DNA from: CAYYNP01 sp964472545
GTDB taxonomy: Bacteria > Planctomycetota > Planctomycetia > Pirellulales > Thermoguttaceae
Length of the DNA: 58,260 bases
Assembly (NCBI GenBank): GCA_964472545.1
Contig: CAYYNP010000022.1
Coordinates: forward strand, 1-58,260
Reading direction: 5' to 3'
The notes below the pieces were generated by a model. That model was not told the DNA's origin and did no database searches. It saw only the letters and a program-made list of their open reading frames with translations. Below, in pieces: positions 17,649 to 24,590 of the stretch (its first letter is position 1; the number at the start of each line of letters is the position of its first letter). The position numbers and the translations under genes were made by a program.

Positions 17649-19214
17649 CTAGTGCGTATTGAGGATCCGCGATTCCCTGCCCGTGCTGACGCCGCCGCCG
17701 GCCACGTCGATCTTGCGGCCGGTTACAGGCACGAGCTTTGCTTGCCAGTTGAGTTTGATCCCGGGTCGCGGCGGGTGGCGGCTGTCGGACGGATACTCGA
17801 CCGCCTTGCAGCGCGGGTCCCAGTTGAGCGTATCCCAGCCCACGCGCGGCTGGAACCGGTTGCCGCCGGTGCCGGGCTCTTGAGGGTTGGCGTTGTAGGC
17901 CATTGCCTGGGCGTAGCAGATCACGCCGTCAGGGTTTTCCTGCCGGAAGAACGGCCGGGCGGCGACCGTTGGCGCTTCTTCCATCTGGGCGAAGCCCAAC
18001 TCGCAGAACAGGTCGTCGGCCCGAATGCTGCCCTCCTGCCGGGTCCACGCTTCCTGGCCCTTGTCGATCTGCGGCACGTTGAGGTCCTTCAGCACGTGCA
18101 GTCGAAAGCCCCAACCCTCTTCCGTTTGGCCGCGGAAACGCTTCGGGGCCCAGGCCAGGTGGCGGCCCTCTTCTTCAGTAAACCAGCGGACGATACGAAA
18201 GCTGTATTCGTTGGTCCATTTCATGTAGTAGCGGGGCGCTCTGGAAAGCGGGGCTCCGACGACCGGGTTGTCGAGGAAGTCGACGATCGGTTTTCGCCAG
18301 TAGTGTACCCAGGGGTACGACGCCCGCATCAATTGCGAACGCTTCACACTCTCGGTGGTTTCGTGCTCGACGGGCATTTCGTGGTACGCCAGTGTGCCCT
18401 TGCGGCGGTTGAGCGATCCGACGGCTTCGGCCGCCCCGGCGGCCACCTCGGGCGTTGTGCGCACGACGCTGTGCTGGTAGGCCCAGAGGGCGTTGAGCAC
18501 GGCCGGGATCACCCGCCGTTTGACGTTCTTGATACCGAAGGCCAGCCGCTCGAAGGCGTTTAGGACCATGTATTCCTTGTAGATGATGTACTCCGCCGCC
18601 AGGGCCGCGGCCATCATGGCGATGCCCACCGGCTTGAGCCAGGGATAGACTTCGCCCAGGTCGTAGACCGCCTGGCCGGCCCGATGGAGGAGATAGGCGG
18701 CCGTCATCAGTTCCTTCAGCCGCAGCTTGGCCTCATAGACGGTCGATTCTTCGTCGGCGAAGGGTTGCTCGGAGACCGTCTTGAAGTGTTCTTCCAGCGG
18801 TTTGAGCCCTGTCACGCGGACGTAGTGGTCCAGGCGGATGGGGAAGTGCCAGGCCAGCTTCAACCTCTCGTTCACACCGCGGATCGGCCCGGAGTTGTTC
18901 TTCCGCGAGTAGTCTTCCTCGACGTCGAGATACTCGCCGCCGACGGCGTGGTGCAACACGTAAAGGGCCGTCAGTTCGCCCATCATGTGGTTGGCGGCCG
19001 TCACTGCGTTGAGCCCTCGGGCTTGCCACAGGGCCCCGGCATAGGCCACCGAGTCGGCAGCGTTTTGGGTCTCGAGCTTCTTGGTGACCGTATTGCCGAC
19101 GTTGAAGACCAGCGCGCCGAGCAGTGTGAAGAAGAGCACGGCAATCAGCGTGGCCCAACTCACCAGCCCGTCTTCACCGGCGGCCAGCGTGCGGAGTTTA
19201 GTGATGAGAGTCAT
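17649..19214 (-). CDS. Tad-domain (TadG-like) pilus assembly protein
   Basis: 521 residues. The N-terminal segment EDGLVSWATLIAVLFFTLLG followed by GNTVTKKLETQNAADSVAYA is the characteristic Tad-domain start (membrane span, then NAADSAA-like motif). The rest is a large, mostly soluble region with a second hydrophobic stretch at about 195-212 (VGIAMMAAALAAEYIIY). TadG proteins are surface- or membrane-exposed parts of Flp/Tad pili. The start overlaps the end of the preceding TadE-like gene by 17 bases, indicating translational coupling. Confidence 0.82.
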   Translation of the reverse strand: MTLITKLRTLAAGEDGLVSWATLIAVLFFTLLGALVFNVGNTVTKKLETQNAADSVAYAGALWQARGLNAVTAANHMMGELTALYVLHHAVGGEYLDVEEDYSRKNNSGPIRGVNERLKLAWHFPIRLDHYVRVTGLKPLEEHFKTVSEQPFADEESTVYEAKLRLKELMTAAYLLHRAGQAVYDLGEVYPWLKPVGIAMMAAALAAEYIIYKEYMVLNAFERLAFGIKNVKRRVIPAVLNALWAYQHSVVRTTPEVAAGAAEAVGSLNRRKGTLAYHEMPVEHETTESVKRSQLMRASYPWVHYWRKPIVDFLDNPVVGAPLSRAPRYYMKWTNEYSFRIVRWFTEEEGRHLAWAPKRFRGQTEEGWGFRLHVLKDLNVPQIDKGQEAWTRQEGSIRADDLFCELGFAQMEEAPTVAARPFFRQENPDGVICYAQAMAYNANPQEPGTGGNRFQPRVGWDTLNWDPRCKAVEYPSDSRHPPRPGIKLNWQAKLVPVTGRKIDVAGGGVSTGRESRILNTH

Positions 19215-20028
19215 AGCAAATACCCAACCGCTTGTTGGCGCTCTTGGGGGTTTCCGAAGGCAACGTGACGACGGACGAAATCTCTCGGGCGAAGAACATG
19301 TCGGGCCCTGCCACGCCGAGGATCCGTCCGGCGCCGGGGATGTGCATCGGCATGTTGTAGCGGACCTTCGCCGTAACGTCCCGGTTGAAGCCGTTGGGTT
19401 CCATGTTCATGTCGACGTGCAGCGTGCCCGCCGCCACCCGGATCTTGTGCTCGATGTACGCGAGGCTTCCGGCCTGATCCGGGTGGCTGACGATCCGCGC
19501 CGGCTGCACGTCGTCGCGGTCGACGTTGCGTTGTTGCCTCCGCAGATAGGTCGCGTGATAGGTCGGGATGACCGGATCGAGCTTGGGGCTGTGGTTGACG
19601 AATTCCGGATGGTCGTAGTGTTTCTGGCTGCTGCTGGTAAACGGCGTCATCGCCAGATAGGCCGCCTTGAAGGCGTGTTCCTCGGCGTTGAGCCGTCCGC
19701 CGGCGTCGGTTTGGGCCTCGGGTTCGTCGGAGCGCCAAACGATGGCCGCCCGAGCGGCGGCGTGGGCGGCGTACATGGTGCCCATCTTGACCATCAGGAT
19801 CAGCGTGGTCTGGATCATCAGACAGACCAGCAGCAGGTAGATCGGAAAGGTCAGCACGTAGGGCAACGCGTACGATGCACCTCGCTCGTCGGCCAGAAAA
19901 CGCACGAGCCGCCGCCAGTGCATCCGCTTCAGTGCCCGGCGGAGCAGGCAGGCGAGCAACACGAGAGTTCCGATCCAGACCAGCCAGACGTCGCCGACGG
20001 AACGGAAGATTTCGCAGGCGTCGTTCAT
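19198..20028 (-). CDS. TadE-like membrane protein
   Basis: 276 residues from ATG at 20028 with GGAGAAAGAG before it; the frame extends left through a palindromic repeat that is not coding. There are two hydrophobic segments: about 14-29 (VWLVWIGTLVLLACLL) and about 55-80 (YALPYVLTFPIYLLLVCLMI), the latter after DERGASYALP, which resembles the TadE RGxxxxE region but lacks the Glu. The remainder is soluble and probably exported. Its last codons overlap the Tad-domain gene. Assignment rests on the motif, the operon and the order of genes. Confidence 0.72.
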   Translation of the reverse strand: MNDACEIFRSVGDVWLVWIGTLVLLACLLRRALKRMHWRRLVRFLADERGASYALPYVLTFPIYLLLVCLMIQTTLILMVKMGTMYAAHAAARAAIVWRSDEPEAQTDAGGRLNAEEHAFKAAYLAMTPFTSSSQKHYDHPEFVNHSPKLDPVIPTYHATYLRRQQRNVDRDDVQPARIVSHPDQAGSLAYIEHKIRVAAGTLHVDMNMEPNGFNRDVTAKVRYNMPMHIPGAGRILGVAGPDMFFAREISSVVTLPSETPKSANKRLGICYDSHH

Positions 20029-20076
20029 TGCTCTTTCTCCGACGGCAGGTGGTTGCTGGTTGGGTACGGGGTGGCA

Positions 20077-20151
20077 TGCCCACGCCTGCGTGGGCACGAG
20101 AAAGAACGGCTAGGCAGTTACTGTGCATGCCCACGCAGCAAGCGTGGGCAT
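20077..20151. repeat. Pair of palindromic GCATGCCCACGC repeats
   Basis: Two adjacent hairpins: TGCCCACGC/GCGTGGGCA (20077-20085 and 20088-20096), and a perfect 10-bp stem ATGCCCACGC/GCGTGGGCAT (20127-20136 and 20142-20151). They sit in opposite orientation between GGGTGGCA and TGGCACCC borders, so the whole block can also fold as one large inverted repeat. It separates two genes of the Tad set. Confidence 0.75.
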
Positions 20152-20170
20152 GGCACCCGACAGACGACTC

Positions 20171-20419
20171 CTACATGTAAGGCGATCCGGTCATCACGCC
20201 CACGACCGAAAAGAAGACCCGGCACACGCGGATGCCCAGAAACGTGATCAACGCGATCGCCGGAAACATCAAGCCGGTGACCAGCACGACCTCCAGCGTC
20301 GACATCCCGCGGCGAAGGCTCAGCCTACGTCGGCGGGGCCGGCGGCTGGGCCGAAAACTCGCCCGTCGAGACGGCCGGGCGGTGCGTCTTCCGGTTCGTC
20401 GATGGGCTGGTCGTCGCAT
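20171..20419 (-). CDS. Small TadE-like pseudopilin
   Basis: 82 residues from ATG at 20419 with AAGGA eight bases upstream; the longer open frame to 20662 overlaps the prepilin peptidase gene and is unlikely. A strongly basic N-terminus (many RR pairs) precedes LRRGMSTLEVVLVTGLMF, the TadE-type motif with Glu five residues after Gly, and a single membrane span. It ends shortly after the span, so it lacks the usual TadE globular domain and is closer in size to a minor pilin. Confidence 0.72.
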   Translation of the reverse strand: MRRPAHRRTGRRTARPSRRASFRPSRRPRRRRLSLRRGMSTLEVVLVTGLMFPAIALITFLGIRVCRVFFSVVGVMTGSPYM

Positions 20420-20501
20420 GGCTGAGTCCTTCCCGCGTCGAACGATACGTCTTCTGAAGCGAGTCTCACCGGGCAGTCCGCCGAGGACTACCAGACGCAC
20501 A

Positions 20502-21266
20502 CTACCAGACGTTGACCACCAGCCACTGGGCAACCGGCAGTTCGGCCAGCACCAGCAGCGTCCCGGCCGCGAAAAACGGCCCCAGCCGAATCGGCGCCCG
20601 CAGCATCTGCCGGTGTTCGCCGGAAGGCCCGGCGATCGATCCGGGCAACAGGAAGCTGCCAAGCTGCCGGCCGAAGGCGGCGAGGATCTTGATCGGTCCG
20701 TGGACCCAAATCGCCCACACCAGGACGACGGTGCCGGCGATCAGCAGCGAATACAGCGTGGCGTCGACGGCCCGATCGAGCCCCAGCAATGCCCCCAGTG
20801 CGGCGACCAGCTTCACGTCGCCGGCGCCGCCGCCGGTGAAGCTGAAGACGATGAACATCAGCACCAGCATCACGCCCATACCCCCGAGCGACGCCGCCAG
20901 TCCGGGCGTTCCCAGTTGGCTGGTCAGCGCGTCGGAGGCCGCAACGGCGGCGTAAACGCTCAGGCCAATGCCCCAGAGCACGGCGGAGTAGGTGGCCCAG
21001 TTGGGGATCTTCCGCCATGCCAGGTCGGTCAGGCTGGCCGTGCCGACCAGCATCAACAACAACAGACCGGTGAAGGTCTTTGCCAGGGGTACGGCAATCC
21101 CGATTTCCCCGGCGGCCGACGCCGTCCAGAACGGCAACAACGCCGTCGGCAGCGCCAACGCCGCGAACCACGCCAGACGCCGACGTGCAACCTTCGGGTC
21201 TGCCGACAGGGTGACGGCGAGGGCGTCCGATCCGTCGACTCGACAAGTGGTTCTGCTGGGAAACAT
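20502..21266 (-). CDS. Prepilin peptidase (A24 family, TadV/CpaA-like)
   Basis: 254 residues from ATG at 21266 with GGAG upstream. A polytopic membrane protein with the two catalytic aspartates of type IV prepilin peptidases: Asp81 in LTDLAWRKIPN and Asp150 in the GxGD motif GGGAGDVKL. The N-terminal methyltransferase domain of PilD is absent, as in CpaA/TadV. There is an additional hydrophobic segment at the start and a soluble piece before the last span. It should cleave the Flp pilin encoded just upstream and the TadE-like pseudopilins downstream. Confidence 0.9.
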   Translation of the reverse strand: MFPSRTTCRVDGSDALAVTLSADPKVARRRLAWFAALALPTALLPFWTASAAGEIGIAVPLAKTFTGLLLLMLVGTASLTDLAWRKIPNWATYSAVLWGIGLSVYAAVAASDALTSQLGTPGLAASLGGMGVMLVLMFIVFSFTGGGAGDVKLVAALGALLGLDRAVDATLYSLLIAGTVVLVWAIWVHGPIKILAAFGRQLGSFLLPGSIAGPSGEHRQMLRAPIRLGPFFAAGTLLVLAELPVAQWLVVNVW

Positions 21267-21390
21267 CGATTCGCTCCGCTGGAAGTTGGGGATTCGTGGC
21301 CGAAGGAAGGCATGTCGATCGGGCGGATACCGCGGCAGAGGCGACCCCGATGGGCCGCCTCCGTTGGCACCCGACACGATCACGGAGGAC

Positions 21391-21621
21391 CTACTGGGTC
21401 GCGCCGCCACCTCCGCCGGCCGGCGCAGCACCGGCATCGAAGTCGATGACTCCCTGGACATTGGTGGTGAAGAACGTCTTGATGGCTCCCCACTTGCTCT
21501 TGACCAAGAGCAGGCAGATGGCGGCGATGGCCAGGATCATTACGACTTGCAGGGCTTCGAGGCCCCGCTCGTCGTTGTGGAAGTTGCTGACGGCCTTGCG
21601 GAGGCTCTTGAGGGCGTTCAT
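21391..21621 (-). CDS. Flp/Fap-type pilin-like protein
   Basis: 76 residues from ATG at 21621; AAGGAACTCGTC lies before it. MNALKSLRKAVSNFHNDERG is followed by the hydrophobic helix LEALQVVMILAIAAICLLL and a glycine-rich end. Size, position as first gene of the Tad set and the basic N-terminus with a Gly before the helix fit Flp pilins, but the Glu is two residues after Gly20 rather than five, so the cleavage site is uncertain. It would be the major subunit of the pilus. Confidence 0.75.
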   Translation of the reverse strand: MNALKSLRKAVSNFHNDERGLEALQVVMILAIAAICLLLVKSKWGAIKTFFTTNVQGVIDFDAGAAPAGGGGGATQ

Positions 21622-21797
21622 GACGAGTTCCTTGTGATAGAGGAGTGAGAAGTTGACGCTTCGATCGGCGTTTCGGTTGGTGGTTTTGTGGTTTCCGAAG
21701 TTCGCCGTGGTTTCCTTGTCTGCATTGTTCAACGACGAACCGCCCGGCCGCGCGCGCCGCCGAGCGAGTTTTTTTCGGATTCCCATCCGACCGCTCG

Positions 21798-21826
21798 TTG
21801 CCAGCGAAAATTCGCCCCGCTATACT
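21798..21826 (+). promoter_or_regulatory. Sigma-70-type promoter for the sigma factor at 21997
   Basis: TTGCCA (21798-21803), a 17-base spacer and TATACT (21821-21826). Transcription would begin near 21833, leaving a leader of about 165 bases before the sigma gene. The spacing is ideal and the boxes are close to consensus. The Flp pilin gene diverges from this same 375-base region; I did not find an equally clear minus-strand promoter. Confidence 0.6.
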
Positions 21827-21996
21827 CACAACGCTCGGAGCCGAGCAGTCCGCAACTTCCAATGCACGCGCGACGGCAGCGCGGAAGTGCCTGCTGCCAC
21901 GGCTCGTGTGGCACCGCCGTAAGCGACTCTCGGCCGTCTTTTGCGAACAACCCGCCCCCTTTGGGGGCTAGCACTACACATGTCCACCCTGGGGTG

Positions 21997-22617
21997 ATGT
22001 GTCGCATCGAAACAGAACTCGAACTGATCGACCGGGCGTTGGCGGGCGATCGTGATGCGCTTCAGCAGCTTCTGCTGTCGTACTACGACCGGCTGGGACG
22101 CCGGATCGGCCGCCGCGTGCCTGCCGACCTGCAAGGACTGGTCTGTGCCGACGACGTGCTCCAGCAGACGTACGTGCGCGTGTTTCGTGCGATTCACCGC
22201 TTCCAGGCCCGCAGCGAGCATTCCTTCTACGGCTGGATCTGCACGATTGCCGACCGGTTGTTGGCCGACAACGTCAAGCGCCGCCGCCGCGAGCGACTGG
22301 CCGGCGTACAGGCCGTCTCGGCCGATGGAAGCCGGCAGGAGGACTCGGCTCGCCCCATTGTCGAACAGGCCGTCAGCCGGCACACGGCCCCGTTGCGCGG
22401 CGCGATCCGTGAGGAGATCAAGCGGGTGTTGCCGCTGGCCATGGAGAGCTTGCCTCAAGACCAGCGCGAGGTTCTCGAACTCCGCTACTTGCAGGAACTC
22501 TCGCTGGAAGAGGTGGCCGAGGCCATGGGGCGTACGACCCACGCGATCCGAGGCCTCAGCCACCGCGCCCGCAAGAAGCTCCACGATGTCCTCGTTCGTC
22601 TCACTGCCTATACCTAG
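21997..22617 (+). CDS. Sigma-70 family (ECF-like) RNA polymerase sigma factor
   Basis: 206 residues from ATG at 21997 (MCRIETELEL); the frame is open further left but without sigma similarity. Region 2 is visible as LLLSYYDRLGRRIGRRV, VCADDVLQQTYVRVFRAI and FYGWICTIADRLLADNVKRR; region 4 as LPQDQREVLELRYLQEL and an HTH ending in THAIRGLSHRARKKL. It lies just upstream of two FHA-domain genes on the same strand, so it may be part of a phosphorylation-linked regulatory unit. No anti-sigma gene is adjacent. Confidence 0.88.
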   Translation: MCRIETELELIDRALAGDRDALQQLLLSYYDRLGRRIGRRVPADLQGLVCADDVLQQTYVRVFRAIHRFQARSEHSFYGWICTIADRLLADNVKRRRRERLAGVQAVSADGSRQEDSARPIVEQAVSRHTAPLRGAIREEIKRVLPLAMESLPQDQREVLELRYLQELSLEEVAEAMGRTTHAIRGLSHRARKKLHDVLVRLTAYT

Positions 22618-22667
22618 TATCATGTTGAACGTGTTTCGTTACACAAGTCGGACAACCGCTCTTGGGT

Positions 22668-22734
22668 GGGGGGGGGGGGACCCCGCCCGCCGGCGCCCGG
22701 GGGGGGGGGGCCCCGGCGGCCCCCCCCCGGGGGG
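22668..22734. other. Extreme G/C homopolymer block
   Basis: Runs of 12 G (22668-22679), 12 G (22699-22710), 9 C (22720-22728) and 6 G (22729-22734) within 67 bases, with complementary runs able to pair. It lies between the sigma gene and the double-FHA gene. Either a real hairpin-forming element or a badly resolved stretch of the assembly. Confidence 0.7.
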
Positions 22735-22753
22735 CCCTGGTGTATCGAGAACC

Positions 22754-22778
22754 TGGGGCACCGCTGCGCTTTGCCCCA
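22754..22778. repeat. TGGGGCA/TGCCCCA palindromic repeat
   Basis: TGGGGCA (22754-22760) and TGCCCCA (22772-22778) flank CCGCTGCGCTT, followed by GCCACCC. The same element, inverted and with longer arms, is at 33970-34008 (shared GGGTGGCTGGGGCAAAGCGC). It lies 39 bases before the FHA gene start. Confidence 0.65.
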
Positions 22779-22816
22779 GCCACCCGTCGTTGCCCCAGCG
22801 TATCCCCGGGTTTGCC

Positions 22817-23947
22817 ATGAGTCCGCCTTCTCCAGACGCCGACGCCTCCGCCGATCGCAACGAGACGGTGCACCGGGTCGTGCGCGAGTATTTCCGATAC
22901 CGTTCCCACGGCGACGACGTTTCCGAAGAGTCGATCGTCGCCCGCCATCCGGAACTGGCCCCCGACTTGCAGCAAGAGTTGCACAAGGCGAAGCGGATTC
23001 ACGACGCCGCCGACCAGGCCGCCGACGAACGCTTGACCGGTTTGCTCGACGCCCTGGAAGCCCGCGACGATGACGACGATGCGCCGGATTCCAGCGTGCC
23101 GACCGACGCCCCGGACCGCCCCGGCGGCCGGCAGCGGAAGATCGATATCCGCATGACGATGGACGAGTCGGGGATCATCTCCGACATTCGGGCGACACAG
23201 GCGCCGGTCGAGACGAGTGACGAAGGTTCCGACGCTGCGACGGCTTCGACCGGCTCGGTGGCGTCGGTGGTTCGCCGCGCGCCGGGCGAGTTGGTCGGCG
23301 GCAAGGCCCGGCGTTTCCGCCCGATCTCGCGCCCCCCGATGGCCGCCTTGAACATCGTCGACGACAGCCAGACGTCCGGCGAGTGGGTGCGGATTCGCGG
23401 CAGCAGTTGCGCGATCGGACGGACGCAAGGCGACGTGGTGATTCCCCACGAGGTGCAGATGTCCGGCCGCCACGCCGAGATCCGCTTGCAGCTCGAGCAC
23501 GAGGGTTTCCGCTGGTATCTGATCGATCTCGATAGCACCAACGGCAGCTTCGTCCGCGTCGACCGAATTCGTCTGAAGGACGGCAACACGGTGCTGATCG
23601 GCAGCCGGCGATTCCGCTTTCAGGCGGCCGCCGAAGAGGGCGGCGGATCGCGCAACCGGGCAGCGCTGGTGGAATTGACCTCCAGCGGCAGCGGCGGCAG
23701 TTGTATCTTCCTGCAAGACGAAGAGCGCTGGCTGGGGCGCGACCCGTTCGTCTGCCCGCGATTCCTCTGGGACGATCCGCTGTTGGATCAGAAGCACGCC
23801 CGGCTCTATCCCGATTCGGCCGGGCGTTGGTGCTTAGAAGACGCCCACTCGCTCAACGGGGTTTGGGCCCGGGTGGGGCAAGTGCAGTTGACCCACGGCT
23901 GTTGGTTCCAGCTCGGGGAACAGCGGTTTCGTTTCTTCATTCCTTGA
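22817..23947 (+). CDS. Double FHA-domain protein
   Basis: 376 residues from ATG at 22817. The N-terminus (about 15-65: HRVVREYFRYRSHG, EESIVARHPELAPDLQ) is like the segment found ahead of many planctomycete kinases. An acidic linker follows (87-150). The first FHA domain is at about 190-268 with IGR (200-202), SGRH (216-219) and STNG (240-243), the phosphothreonine-binding signature. The second, at about 295-374, has LGRD (306-309), QKHARL and SLNG, so it is slightly divergent. The protein should bind phosphothreonine targets. The J-module/FHA gene begins 29 bases downstream and a serine/threonine kinase gene is convergent beyond it. Confidence 0.88.
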   Translation: MSPPSPDADASADRNETVHRVVREYFRYRSHGDDVSEESIVARHPELAPDLQQELHKAKRIHDAADQAADERLTGLLDALEARDDDDDAPDSSVPTDAPDRPGGRQRKIDIRMTMDESGIISDIRATQAPVETSDEGSDAATASTGSVASVVRRAPGELVGGKARRFRPISRPPMAALNIVDDSQTSGEWVRIRGSSCAIGRTQGDVVIPHEVQMSGRHAEIRLQLEHEGFRWYLIDLDSTNGSFVRVDRIRLKDGNTVLIGSRRFRFQAAAEEGGGSRNRAALVELTSSGSGGSCIFLQDEERWLGRDPFVCPRFLWDDPLLDQKHARLYPDSAGRWCLEDAHSLNGVWARVGQVQLTHGCWFQLGEQRFRFFIP

Positions 23948-23976
23948 CGTCCTTCGTTCGCTCCTGCCACGTTGCC

Positions 23977-24579
23977 ATGTCGGAAAGCTTCGACGCCTAT
24001 CACGAGTTGTTGGGGATTCCGCCCGCCGAACAGCCGCCGGACCACTACCGACTGTTGGGCGTAGCCCGCTTCGAGACGAACCGCGACGTGATCGCCAACG
24101 CTGCGGCGGCACGAAGCCAATATCTCCGCCGGGCCGCCGTGAGCGACTACGCGGAAGTCTGCCGGATGTGTCAGCAGTTGTTGAACGAAGTGGCCGCGGC
24201 CAAACTCTGCCTGTTGAACCCCACGAAGCGCGACGCCTACGACCGGCAACTTCGTGGCGCAAGTCGGCCAATGGAGGAGCCCGAGGACAAACCGGCCTCG
24301 TCGGCAATGGGCAACGCGACAGTGACGATCGAGCGAAGCTGGCTGATCGGCCGCTCGCCGGAGTGCGACGTGGTGGTCGACGCCCCGATGGTCTCGCAGC
24401 AGCACTGCCGGCTGATGAAGACTTCGCAGGGGTTTCTACTGGAAGACCTCAAGAGCCGCAACGGCACCTACGTCAGCCGGGTGCCGATCGTGGGCCGGGT
24501 GAGCGTTTCGCCGCACGACACGATCACCCTGGGCAAGAGGGCGCCGATGCCCTGGCCGCCGAGTGCATTGCCGGAGTGA
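23977..24579 (+). CDS. J-like module fused to an FHA domain
   Basis: 200 residues. Residues 1-92 (MSESFDAYHELLGI, QPPDHYRLLGV, LLNPTKRDAYDRQL) are the same module that begins the large proteins at 5274 and 7779. As there, the J-domain HPD triad is missing (QPPDHYR is in its own place at the start), so DnaJ activity is not expected. Residues 112-187 are an FHA domain with IGR (124-126), SQQH (140-143) and SRNGTY (160-165). It is co-directional with the double-FHA gene and ends 11 bases from the end of the convergent kinase gene. Probably an adaptor that reads kinase phosphorylation; inference. Confidence 0.85.
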   Translation: MSESFDAYHELLGIPPAEQPPDHYRLLGVARFETNRDVIANAAAARSQYLRRAAVSDYAEVCRMCQQLLNEVAAAKLCLLNPTKRDAYDRQLRGASRPMEEPEDKPASSAMGNATVTIERSWLIGRSPECDVVVDAPMVSQQHCRLMKTSQGFLLEDLKSRNGTYVSRVPIVGRVSVSPHDTITLGKRAPMPWPPSALPE

Positions 24580-24590
24580 GCCGAGCCGTT

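Noticed and set aside
20420..20662. 81-codon N-terminal extension of the small TadE-like gene
   Set aside because: It overlaps the prepilin peptidase gene in another frame; the ATG at 20419 has a good ribosome site.
22052..22816. Leftward extension of the double-FHA frame through the sigma gene
   Set aside because: It overlaps the sigma coding region in another frame and crosses the homopolymer block; the ATG at 22817 begins the recognisable protein.
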